NCBI GenBank assembly: GCA_009792885.1
Contig: WMCF01000025.1
Span: forward strand, 1,385,852-1,449,851
From: Eremophila alpestris peregrina
Taxonomy: Eukaryota; Chordata; Aves; Passeriformes; Alaudidae
DNA: 64,000 nucleotides
Direction: 5' to 3'
Under the pieces are notes generated by a model that searched no databases, was not told the origin of the DNA, and saw only the letters and a list, made by a program, of their open reading frames with translations. This document shows positions 36,223-47,400 of the stretch, piece by piece. The translations under genes were made by a program, and so were the position numbers. Each line of letters starts with the position of its first letter. The stretch's first letter is position 1.

Positions 36223-39052
36223 GTTATTGTTTAACAGCTGAGTGACAATTTTATAATAAAAGTAAGTTCATTAAATACTTTGAAAACAAATTATGCTTGC
36301 ATTCTACATATGCATATGGGCAGTTCCAAACAATTAACCAACTCAGTACAAGATCTGGGCAAGATAAAACTCGTATTAGAATTTTCAGCGTAACAACCTA
36401 CAAAGGGGAAACATTTCAAAAATACATTGCACACTCACAAACATGAGTTTTGGTAGAAACTAACGGGACCAGTGCTTCTAAATCAGTTATACACTTTTAA
36501 AAAGTCTTCTGAAATAACCCTTCTGTCTTGATACAATGAACTTCAAAGTGTCCATGAACAATAGTTCAGTTAGTTGTACAAATAAATGGCACTTCTAAAA
36601 GATAAAGCGAATACCAAACCTTTACTACATTGGATCCAGCCCTGCACATTCAACTGTGTAAGGCTTGAATATACATCATACTGGAAAAACAGTATTTTAC
36701 CCTTGATTACATTTTCTTTAAACATTTTGAGTGATATGAGTGATAAACTGTGAAAAAATGAAAAAGCAGAAAACCTTTGCTCTTTTAATGCTAACTTGTA
36801 CAAATTCAAGGCATGAATCCCAAATACATTGGCACTGATTCACCGTCTGCTATTAAGTCAGTTGAGCAGCCTGTGTGGAGTGTGCCACAGCTGCAGTCAC
36901 TTTCCACATCCTGCAGGAATTACACACGGGCTGTTACTCAAACTAATTTGTTCTCCTGGGCAATTAGACTGTGTGCCTATGTCCAGCTGCAGCAGCTTGG
37001 CTCAGGGTGTCACACATGAGTAGCAACTCAATTGTGTTCTCATCTCCCAACCTGCATACACTTGGCACCCAAACAAACTGTGGCTCTTCTGGTGTTTGTG
37101 ATCTTTTTTTTTTCTCCAAGTTTGTCTACTAAACTTTATTTTAAAAAACAGTATGAAAAAAGGATTAAAAAGTCAACACAACAGTATAATTAGTATTACC
37201 ATGGTGAGCAAAATCTCAGTTGGAAAACCGAGTAGTTGGGAAACATCTATTCTGCTCAGGAATTTTGTCCCATGTTAGGTATTTCTGCTTAGTAACTGGA
37301 TTAAGTTGCACACATGGTTCCAAAAGACTTATCTGCTGTCTTCTGTACTCAGACTAAAATGAAACCAGGAGAAAAACCCCACATCTGCAGGAAGATGGGC
37401 ACTCACTTAGCTTGGATTGCTTCCAAGCCATGGTTCTACATGACTGCCTAGAGCAAACGCATTTGTCAAGTCTAGCCCTCAGTAAATAACAAACTGCTAA
37501 TTAATGAACTGACAACCTTCCAGCACAAATCAAAGCTGAGTAACAGAGAAGACTAGATGTTATAAACAAAAGGGTAAACACTGCCTCTTTGAGATCTAAG
37601 GCTGGATTAGAAAGGGGGAAGAAAAAAATTGTTATTATTTTAAATACATGGCACCTTTGAAAAAAAGGTGGATGCTGCTGCTAAAAGGACCCAAAGTATA
37701 CTCAAAGTTATAAGAAACTGAAATGCACTGGGTTTTTAGAATTTGTTTGTTGTTGTTGGATTTTTTAAATCTGGATCTGTTTATTTTCCTGTATTATTTC
37801 ACTGTACTTACTATTTTAACCAAATCTATTGTATTTTACTAGCTAAACTAAAAAGCCCCTTTTCTTAAAAGTTTGCAAAGCTTGTGTATGTGTAGGCTTT
37901 TGTGGTCATGTGTATGTAAAGTGGTGAACCACAAGCACAAAATTTCAGAGCTGCAGAAAAGAGTATGTACTTTAGCTCTGGGAGAAGGGAGACAGGGAGA
38001 AGAGGAAGGGAGAGGAACTAGTGGCTACCAGTGCAGGCTGCATTTAGGTTCCCATCTGCAAATAACAAACAGGACCTGTCCGAGGAGCAGAGCCAGATGC
38101 AATGGCAAGGAGGTTCCTGCAAGCAAACCAGGAGGCAGCCAGTGCCCTGAGAGGCAGAGGCAGTAGCATGGGGACATCCATAATGGTGACACATTGCTGG
38201 GTTACAATTAAAACTTTGACTGAGAAAAAAAGAAGTATCCTTAATGTATCTCCAATATATGAAAATTTAACTTCCAGTTTATACACTCCCCAGAATCTGA
38301 GAGTGGATCCCAAGTGCCAATGAGACATCAGTCTGTTTCTAGGTGTTATTTGAATTAGCATCTTTTGGATGTTTCATTCATAAAGAACTACTTTTACATT
38401 ATTTGTAAAGTATGGAAGACAATGCAAGATTGACTAATCTCAAACAGGATGAAACTCTTCCCCTCCTCAGAATACTAACACATACACACACACATACCTT
38501 CACGCACATATATGTTTATATAATTGTGCATTCAGACATGTAAGATTTACGTGGCAAGCAGCTGGCTCCAACACCATCTCTCCTAAACATCTGCCTCAAA
38601 ACCAGTCTTGCTTAAACCAATTTTTAAAAAATAATAGTAATAAAAAAAGACAGTGTTGAGACACCATGTAAAGTGTCAGGGATAAGAAGCACAAAGTGCT
38701 ACTGCACCTGGGGGAGACAAATGACCATTCCCTGTTGCTGGAGTGTGACCATCAACGAGGCAAATCCCTCTCAACTCAGTTCTGTTTTGCTGTTTCTGAT
38801 ACCTGGGGAGTTGGCTTATCTCTGCACTGCAACACACACACACTCACGGAATTTAGGAGCATGCACAGCTCACCAGAGCATCTATTGTTAGTGAGAGGAA
38901 AGGCACCAGCACTGCACATGTCCCATGCAAATACAAGTGCAAGGAGGAGGAGAGATGGCAACACAGCAGAAGAATTTAATAGCTTCGAACTACAACTGTG
39001 ATTGTCCCTGCCATGCACAGTGGATCACACAGAATCCCACTGCTTCCCCTAC
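36223..39052 (-). other. CCDC127: Probable CCDC127 3' UTR and flank
   Basis: This is AT-rich DNA directly downstream of the CCDC127 stop. It lacks CR1 inserts and has several AATAAA signals in the right orientation, which suits a long 3' UTR. A short run of CA repeats with ACACACACACA occurs near 38485-38500. No other gene was seen. Confidence 0.4.
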
Positions 39053-40445
39053 TCAGCGTTTTCCTAACATGGCCTTTTCTACCCTCTTGAATTTCTGCAG
39101 TTCAACAGCTAGTTCCCAGTATCTCAGATACAGCCACATAAGCTTTCCATTTTGACTTCTGGTTCTGTTCAGCACATTGCCACAATAGTTATCATGTTTG
39201 AAAATATCTTTTAAGCCACTCTCCACATCTAAAGCCATTGCAACAGGATTAGTTGCTGCTTTAACTAGCAGATTTTTCTCTATTTCTAGTCTCTGAATTC
39301 TGGGCACAATAAGACTGCAGTAGATGTCCTGTCTTTCCTTCAGTCCCTCTTCAAATTCTTTTAGTAAAGTATTGGCTCTCTGTTGCCACTCTTCTTCTTT
39401 TGCCAGGCAACTCTGGTACAAGGTACCTTCTGCTCCAGAGTGCAAAAGGACTTGTTTCTCTTGCTCCAACTTCTCCTGCTCCTGTTCCAGGAGCTTCCTC
39501 TCTTCTACGAGTTTGCGGCTCTGGGACACGAGGGCTTCACGGTAACTCAGGGTCCTGTTGCGTTCCTTTTCCAGCTCCACCTCCAGATGAGCAACAGCGC
39601 GACGATTCTCCGTGATTATATCCCGGTATTTGCCTTCCAGGTCTTTTTGTAAAGTTGACTCTTTTCTGTAGTACTCTTGTTTTTCTCTTTCTATTTCTTT
39701 CTGACATTCTCTGGTCCAGATCCACCCTATCACAAATAAATGAGACTTCAGATGCAAGTATAACATGTAACAATGTAACAATGAGCTAATTAATTAGCCT
39801 GAAATGAAGCTACTAAATGGTAAAAAACTTTCTTTCCTGCCCTTCCCAGTGATACTCACTTCTATTTATGTGTCCCCACAAAACGTATTTCTGTGGTCCC
39901 TATTTCACAGTGAGTCACTTTAAATGATCATGCTTTCTCTGAAATAAAATATTCTTTTATTGTCTACACTAGCACTATTTAGATTAGAGAAGGAAAATAA
40001 AGTCATGGAGAAGCAAACTGGAGGTTTCCGATGCAGATACTGCATGGAGAACTTTCTAGGCCCAGTAAATAAATACACCAGCAACATCCGGCGTTTTTAC
40101 CTCTGGGCTCTCCAGCACATCCTGTACCCATTTTTCTTGAGAGAGCTTAATATATTGCATCTTATTAAATATAGATTCAACTCCGTGTACGAAAGGTGGA
40201 TACCAAGAGCGCTGTTTACAGCACTACACACAAGAAGGCCTGGGGAGGTCCCCAGGCGAGGCACGGCTCTATCACCGCACTGCTCCAGGAGCTCCCCTCG
40301 GGCCGGGGGCCCGGCGCTACTCACGGAAGGCGGCCAGGCCCAGCATGGGGACCAGCAGGGCGTAATTCCACCGGCTGCCGTCATCGCCGGGATCGCGCCG
40401 ATTGGGCAGGATGTTCCAGTTGGGAGGGTCGTTTAAGTTATTCAT
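39053..40445 (-). CDS. CCDC127: CCDC127, coiled-coil domain protein 127 (complete, 2 coding exons)
   Basis: Coding exons are 40325-40445 (40 codons plus one base) and 39053-39726, joined GTGAGT to AG in phase, giving 264 residues against 260 in human. The N-terminus MNNLNDPPNWNILPN is followed by a hydrophobic segment near residues 28-44 (YALLVPMLGLAAF then RWIW), a likely membrane anchor. A long charged coiled coil covers roughly residues 45-135, rich in E, K, Q and R (ENRRAVAHLEVELEKE). The C-terminal block has MWLYLRYWELAVELQKFKR. The molecular role is not well defined. I recall the human protein appearing in mitochondrial protein lists, which I cannot verify here. The gene is transcribed away from SDHA, from a shared CpG-rich interval, as in human. 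Confidence 0.96.
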
Positions 40446-40639
40446 GAAGGCACCTGCGATGCACAGAGGGGAGACGCGGCCTCAGCAGCGCGCAGAGGGG
40501 CCGGAGCCGCTCCCGCTGCCACCTTCTCCACTCGCTGGGGCAGTGGGAATTCCTCCCGAGCCCCTCCAACGGCGGCCCCGACACTTGGCAGCTTGGCCGC
40601 GCCCTGAGCGGCAGCCCCGGCCGGGACGCGGCGTGCTGG

Positions 40640-40700
40640 GCCCATCCCTATCCCCGTTCCCACTCCTATTCCCATTCCCATTCCTGCCCCCGTCCCGCTC
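40640..40700. repeat. G-rich hexamer tract (GGGAAT-like) in the CCDC127 5' intron
   Basis: On the minus strand, the CCDC127 sense strand, this reads as imperfect repeats of GGGAAT, GGGAAC and GGGGAT with at least six runs of three or more G. It lies between the acceptor before the ATG exon and the putative 5' UTR exon. Confidence 0.75.
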
Positions 40701-40764
40701 GCCCTACAGCGGGACCCCCACGCACGAGCCCGGGAGCCCGCGAGCCCCTGGCGCTGCCACTCAC

Positions 40765-40985
40765 CGGCCAGCCCCGCCCCCTCCCGGGCCGGCCCATCAG
40801 CTGGGGGAAAAAGGGGGGTGACAACCAGAAGCCTCGCCTGAGCCTGGAGCGCTGCTGGGCGTCCGTCCCCGCCCCTGACGGGCCCTCTTTATTCCCTGAA
40901 CGCCGACAGCCACAGGCTGCCATGAGCGGCTTCGGAATTCCGCCGTCCGGAACTGCTGAGTTCGCTTGTTATCCTGGAGAGACAA
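40765..40985 (-). other. CCDC127: Putative noncoding first exon of CCDC127
   Basis: The ATG exon has an acceptor at 40453/40454 (CGCAG before GTGCC, with a pyrimidine stretch), so a 5' UTR exon must lie upstream. A strong donor, GGCCG then GTGAGTGG, sits at 40764/40765, giving an intron of about 311 bp. The 5' limit is a guess. An upstream ATG at 40923 would sit in this exon if transcription starts above it, opening a short upstream frame. Confidence 0.5.
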
Positions 40986-41401
40986 AATGGTCTTTCCTTC
41001 ACCTTTCTGTCCAAATCTTATGTCTGCGAAATGGCCTTTCCCACAGCTTCAAAAAATGATTCTGGCCTGTTTGTTACGCAAAATTTCCGACGCTGTCAGA
41101 CGAGGAGTTTGAATCTTACAGTATTGGAGAAATACATATTTCAGTATTTCACCAAGGAAAAATAATGACAGTAGCACAGTTCGAGTGTTTTTTTTCTGTT
41201 TTGTTTTTGTTTTGCTGTTGTTGTTTTGTGGTCGTCTTAATGTTCTTTACGCTCAAAACAGCAGCTGTTTAGGAATCGTGAATCACGCAGCTCTCGGGGG
41301 CGATGGGATCACTCTGAGCCCCCCCCCCCGCTGCACTGTTGGTCTGTCCCGCCGAGCCCAGCGCGTGCGCCCTTCACGCCCCCCCAAGTCTGCGGTGCGT
41401 G
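40986..41401. promoter_or_regulatory. Divergent CCDC127/SDHA promoter interval
   Basis: The two start codons are 957 bp apart and point away from each other. GC- and CpG-rich blocks lie on each side (about 40240-40960 and 41290-41870), with an AT-richer middle containing T/G-rich simple sequence at about 41190-41235. There is no TATA box near either start. The arrangement matches the human head-to-head pair, so a shared bidirectional promoter is likely. A run of about 11 C residues lies at 41319-41329. Confidence 0.65.
41361..41370. promoter_or_regulatory. NRF-1-like palindrome upstream of SDHA
   Basis: GCGCGTGCGC matches the core of the NRF-1 consensus (GCGCNTGCGC) and ends 31 bases before the SDHA ATG. 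NRF-1 drives many nuclear genes for respiration, so the site fits the gene, but the match is from sequence only. Confidence 0.55.
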
Positions 41402-44400
41402 ATGGCGGCGGCGGCTGCTGTGCGGGGACTGGCAAAGCGCTGGTTGGTCCCGGCCGCGGCTTCCCGGGCGGTGAGTCCCTGTCCCTGCCCTTGTCCCTGT
41501 CTCTGCTCCTGCCCTTTTCCCTGTCCATGCCCTTGTCTCAGTCTTTGCCCTTGTCCCTGTCCTTGTTTTTGCCCTGCTTTCCCGCCGGCGGCGGCCCGGC
41601 TCTGCTGTCTCCTCCGTGACCTTGATTCGCCTGGTGATCTCCCCACTCCCGGCAGGTTCGGTTCCTCCAGTGCTATTTTGCAGCGGCACCGACCTCGCTA
41701 CTCGTGTCCCGGGGGCAGGTTCCTGTGAGTAGGTGGCTGTGGGCATGGCTGGGCCGCGCCTCCCGGCTCGGGAAGCGAGCGCCGTAGCCTGAGGCCCTGA
41801 GCAGGGTTTTGAGGGAGGCAGCGGGAATGGGATGGCTGGGGAAAGGCCCTGGAGGAGCCTGGCAGGTGCGGCCCGAGCACCGGGATAGAAAGCTCGCCGC
41901 AGACGCATTTTGTTGTATCAGCAACAGTGTGCACAGGAAGACCAGGGAAGTGATTGTGCTCCTGTACTTGGCCCTGCTGAGGCCACACCTCGAGTGTTGT
42001 GCTCAGTTCCGGGCTTATCAATTCACGAAGGACATTGAGGTGATGGAGCGAGTCCGGGGAAGGGACAAGAAGCTGGTGAAGTGTCTAAACATGAGTCCCG
42101 TGAGGAGTGGCTGAGGGAGCTGGAGTTGTTTAGCTTGGAGAAAATTAGGTTTAGGGGGGAGTTTATCACTCTTTACAACTGCCTGAGGAGAAGTTGTAGC
42201 AAGATGGGGTCAGTGTCCCATACAGCTGGTGAGAGGAGGAAAGGAAGTGGCCTCAAGCTGCACCAGGGCACGTTCAGGTTGGACATCAGGAAGAATTTTT
42301 TCACGGCAAGGGTGATTAGACATTGGAATGGGTTGCGCAGGGAGGTGGTGGAGTTACTGTTCCTGGAAGTGTTTAAAGAAAGGCTCGATGTGACGCTTAG
42401 TGCCATGGTCTAGTTGACACTGTAGTGTTTGGTCATTGGTTGGACTCGATGGTCTCAGAGACGTGATGCATTCTGTGATTCTGGACCTGTGTGGGAAGCC
42501 AGTGTATAGCTGAGTTGCTTGAACCTGGCTGGGGATTGTGTCCAGAAGGGGCTGCTGAGGAGTCTGGTGGGTTTGTGTTAGGGGGCTGTAGGTCTTGCAT
42601 GAAGGCTTGTTCTTCTCCATGGTGAGGTGGGAGTTTTCAGTTTCTTCCTGCTTTTCTCATCCTGCCCATAACAAGCTTGGGATTACAAAACTGGGCTGTA
42701 GTTGTACTTGTGTTACAAAGCAAGTGCAGAAAAGACACCTACAGAGAGAGAGAGAAAAGCTTAAAGAGTGTCTCCATATTTTAGATGGCAGTGTGCTGGC
42801 CCTGATTGGACCTTTAGTTTCATAAGAGCCACGATCTTCCTGGTGGCATAACAATTCAGGATTACTGCAATCAGTGTTTCAGACTTAGTGTGACATCTTT
42901 TTCTGCTTTGTGCACTTTTGTTTGAGCCCAAAGCCTGGTAACACAGCAGTGTGGAACAGGGAGAGAGTAGGTGCCTGGAGGAGAGTACTGGTGGAACTCC
43001 TTATGAATTAGGAGGAATCAGTTAGGAATTGATCTCATTCCAAGATGACTGCAGAAACCAGAAATGTGCTAGCAGGTGTAATGGCACAGTAGATTTGCTG
43101 TTATGCAAGAAGATAATTTGAGGAAACTGGTATGAGAAATGATGAAACTAGATTGAGGGAAGTGTGCTGGAGTTCACTTTGGAGATGGGGGAAGAAGTGG
43201 ACATTTGGGGAGGGAAGAGCTGCTTGTTAGCATATTGAGGGGTGGTGGGACCATGAATGTAACAGCTGCAGATATCACTCCAGTGCATTTTAGGTTATAT
43301 TTCAAATCGGGAAGTGCTGATGTCACTGGACAGGTCAGTAATGTGGCTTTGTGTTGCTGTTCTCAGCAATCATACGTGCTGAGTTCAGCTTGTTTTTTGA
43401 TCTGTGTAAAGAAGGAATACCAGGTTCTGATACGCTGGAGGGGTGGAGACTAACATTCTGATTGTTTTAATCTACTAAAGCAAAGACTGCATACTGAGTA
43501 GGTTTGGGTGTGGTGTTTGTTGCTTTCATTTGGTTTTGAAAAAGTTCGGGTAGGGAGTGACATTGCAGAAGGGTAAAACTTGCATCCTTGTGCTAAGTTT
43601 ATATGTTAATAAATGGTTCTAAATTGGTCATTAATTTCATAAAGAATAAGAGAAATATCTCTGACTTTGAAGCAATGCTCAGCTGAAGAGCATTCCCTAC
43701 AACCTTTTATAATTTTCAGTACTGTGACCACCTGAAATAATTCAAATTCTGAGGATTACTTGACAGGAGAGTAATTTTCCATTAGTTCCCATGGTTCCCA
43801 CAAAAGCTTCATCTTATTACGAAAAGCCTGCAAGAATACTTCAGCATTAATTGCAGACATACTCTTCTGTCAGTGCAGCCTCAGACAGGTCTGAGAGGCT
43901 GCTCACTCTTGGTGAAGTCAATAATGGATAGTCTGGGACACCCTGTCAGCTGCAGGCTGTTCTCTCATCAGCCAAGCTTTTTTTTTTGATTATATGACAT
44001 GACTATAGGAAAGCCAGAACTTCAGTGCGGGTGTCTCTAAAATACATTAATACTGTTGTAAATGTGCTACCAGTGCTAAGTGAACGTTGGTTATAAATGT
44101 AGGGTAGCTGAGAGGTCTGTAAGTCTTTCCTGTGGAAACATTTGGTCCATAATAGTTGTCTTGGCTTCTTTGTGTAGTGGCCAGCGGCGTGCCAGGCTCC
44201 TGCACGGAACTTACACTTCACAGTCTATGGGAAGAAAAATGCCTCCACGAAGGTGTCTGACTCGGTATGTATGTTATTTTCATGTTGTGATTCAGTAACG
44301 CACTGAATGCTTGACAGACCTGAAACTTTCAGGCTTTTGTGTACTTCAAGTACTTTGTGACACTGAATTGCTGAAATGTGTGGCTCTTTTTAATGACAGT

Positions 44401-47400
44401 TTCCAACCAAGAGAGTATAACAGATTAGCTATTGCTGCAAAAGTCTGTTGAGAAGATTATATTTATCTTGCTTGTGTTGTTATGAAGCTTGTTTGACTTA
44501 TCTTCAACTGTTTGTGATGATAACAAAGCGATTTATTTTTCCAGATTTCTACACAATACCCGGTAGTGGACCATGAGTTCGATGCAGTTGTTGTGGGTGC
44601 AGGAGGAGCAGGTCTGCGGGCTGCCTTTGGTTTGTCAGAAGCTGGCTTTAACACAGCCTGTGTTACCAAGCTGTTCCCCACCCGCTCTCATACTGTGGCT
44701 GCACAGGTGAGAAATGAGGCAGAACAAATGTTTAGAAAATGCCTGCTGTCAGAAAGCTGATTTGGATGTAGAATGATCATAGAATGGTTTGGGTTGGAAG
44801 GAACCTTAGAGGTTACCCAGTTCCAATGCCCCTGCCATGACCAGGAATTCCACCTGTTAGATTGCTCTGGACCCCATCCAGCTTGGCCTTGAACACTTCT
44901 AGGAAAAGGGCATCTTGTTTCAAGGCCATGCTTCTTTTTATAAATATTGCATATTAGTTGAAACTTTTTGGAGGGTAATCTATCATAGAATGAAACTCAA
45001 TCATGATCATTAAGCTTGGGAAAGACCTCTAATATCATAAGAGTCCAGCCATTAACCTATCACTGCCAAACTTTATATTAATTAACAGATACATTTAATT
45101 TTGCATCCAAGCTAATGACCTTGCAAGACACTTTTTTTAAATCTCGTGTCCAGTTGTTCTTAAAAATCTTTGTTTGCCCTTATGCTTTCATTTCATTATG
45201 CTGCCTCTTGTTTGTTCCCCATTTCTAAACATCATCCAGTGCTGCTTCTCTGCCTACAGTGTAACTGTGATTCACTGTGTTACACAAAAAAGCAGGACAA
45301 GCCATTGTGAAACTGAGGAGTTTCACAGGATTTTCACAGCCACATTAAATCTGACTTCACTTTATTTCTTGTATTCAGATGCATAACTGGAATGTGTTTT
45401 TTAATAGAAATGAGATAAACCTACTGAAGCTGTACTCAAGTAATGTAATTCCAGGAAAATGGATTTTCTTTTTCAGGGAGGGATCAATGCTGCTCTGGGG
45501 AACATGGAGGATGATAACTGGAGGTGGCATTTCTATGACACAGTGAAAGGCTCGGACTGGCTGGGCGACCAGGATGCCATACACTACATGACTGAGCAAG
45601 CCCCAGCTGCAGTGATAGAGGTGAGACTCATGGCATTTGATGTCAGCTGTAGTTATAAATAACACAGGTTTGCTTCCAAGGAGATCTTAAAATAACTTGT
45701 TTTGTTGTGATGCACAAGAGTTTCTGATGCTTGTATTTGGGTTCCACAGCTGGAAAATTATGGGATGCCATTCAGCAGAACTGAGGAAGGAAAAATCTAT
45801 CAGCGTGCATTCGGTGGACAGAGCCTAAAGTTTGGAAAAGGGGGACAGGCCCACAGATGCTGTTGTGTTGCAGACAGGACTGGACATTCACTCTTACATA
45901 CTCTGTATGGCAGGGTAAGCAATTGTGAAATAAATTTGGTTTGGGTTTTTGTGTTTGCATTTACTGATTTTTTTTTCTCCCCCCTTCCCCAGAGTTAAAA
46001 AAAATCCAAACCAAACAAACATGTAGCTGTTCACATATTAATGAGGAATCCAGGGGAATGGCTTATAGCAGTTCTGGGTTATCTTCCTTTCTGGGGCAGT
46101 GTGGAAGGATGAAGACAGAGGATGCTAATTAGTGTATGCTGTCAGCTTTGTGGTCTGGACTCGTTCTGTGCCGTTAGTACTTCTATGGCTGTTAACTAGA
46201 CCCAAAGAGAAATTATGTGAACATTGCCCCAAAAGCCCTTTTTTTCCCAAAAATTTGACACAGCAGCATTGGGGAACTCTGAAAAGAGGTACAAGCCAGC
46301 TTTTTTTTTTCCACTCATCTTCAAACTGTGAGGAGGGGGAAACAAGGTGTAAATGAATTAAGGCCTACTGTGCAATTGTGAGCTTGTTCTATGGCGTGTA
46401 AGTGACTAGTGTTCCAGCATGTCTGCCTATTAATTATACAAACCATAATTGAAGGAAGTGCTGGCTGTTTGAAAATGGTAGTGAGCTACTTGAAACCAGA
46501 AATCCAAGTGCCTGCTAGCTACTGTTTTTTATTTACTTGCTAGCCAGCTAATTGCTCTCCTCCAGGTTCACACTGTGCATGCTGCTGCAATACAAATTCT
46601 CAGTGCTGCCAAACACTGCTCTGATCCCGGAGGGCATGAAGGAATGTTTGACTCAGTGCCTGCTGCTCCTGCTAGTTTATTGGGCTCCTGGAGGTGTTTC
46701 TCATTTCTCTGGGAGAGCTTAAGTGCAGCCTGCTTGTACATGTATGGAGCACTGCAGCTGGCTAATGTAGTAATGCACTGTGTTGCCAAATGTAGAATGA
46801 AAGGACAAGTCCTGCTGCCCTAGCTCATGACTGCTCAGAATTAAGTGCTTTTGCCACTACTTGTATCTTTTAAAGCTAAAATAGATTAATTGGCAAATTC
46901 TTTAATAAATAGTTATGAGGAAACAGTCTTCCCTGAGAGTTGGTGGGGATGTTTTTTATCCTGATACAGCCCATGTACATTGGTAGCTTTGAGGAGAGGT
47001 TACTTGAGTAAAAGTCCCTTTTCAATTTTCCTCCAGTCTCTACGATATGATACAAGCTACTTTGTTGAATATTTTGCCTTGGACCTACTTATGGAGAATG
47101 GAGAATGCCGTGGTGTCATTGCCCTCTGCATTGAAGATGGAACCATACATCGTTTTAGAGCAAAGAACACGGTCATTGCCACTGGGTAATGTAACATTTG
47201 TGATGAAGGAGCAAAACTTAGGAGTGTTACCAGGTGGAAGTTTGTGTGCTTGTACCTGTGTTTGGATCCACAGTGTGGAGAAGATATAGTGACTGACAGA
47301 ACATAATTTATAGGTTCATTCCCCCCACACTAAAAGGAATTTAATTGAATTCAGTCATTCCCACTGAAAGTGGGTACTTGCTAATATTGTGACCAAGTAT

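Noticed and set aside
27664..39052. Possible LRRC14B, the human neighbour of CCDC127
   Set aside because: No leucine-rich-repeat coding exon or long single-strand frame is present. The spacer is explained mostly by CR1 and AT-rich DNA.
40402..40821. 139-codon plus-strand frame opposite CCDC127 exon 1
   Set aside because: It is proline/arginine-rich translation of a GC-rich promoter region, overlapping the true exon on the other strand.
41309..41908. 199-codon minus-strand open frame over SDHA exon 1 and the CpG island
   Set aside because: It is antisense to a well-supported exon, consists of R/A/G/P-rich low-complexity sequence read from the C-rich hexamer tract, and stop codons are rare there because of GC content.
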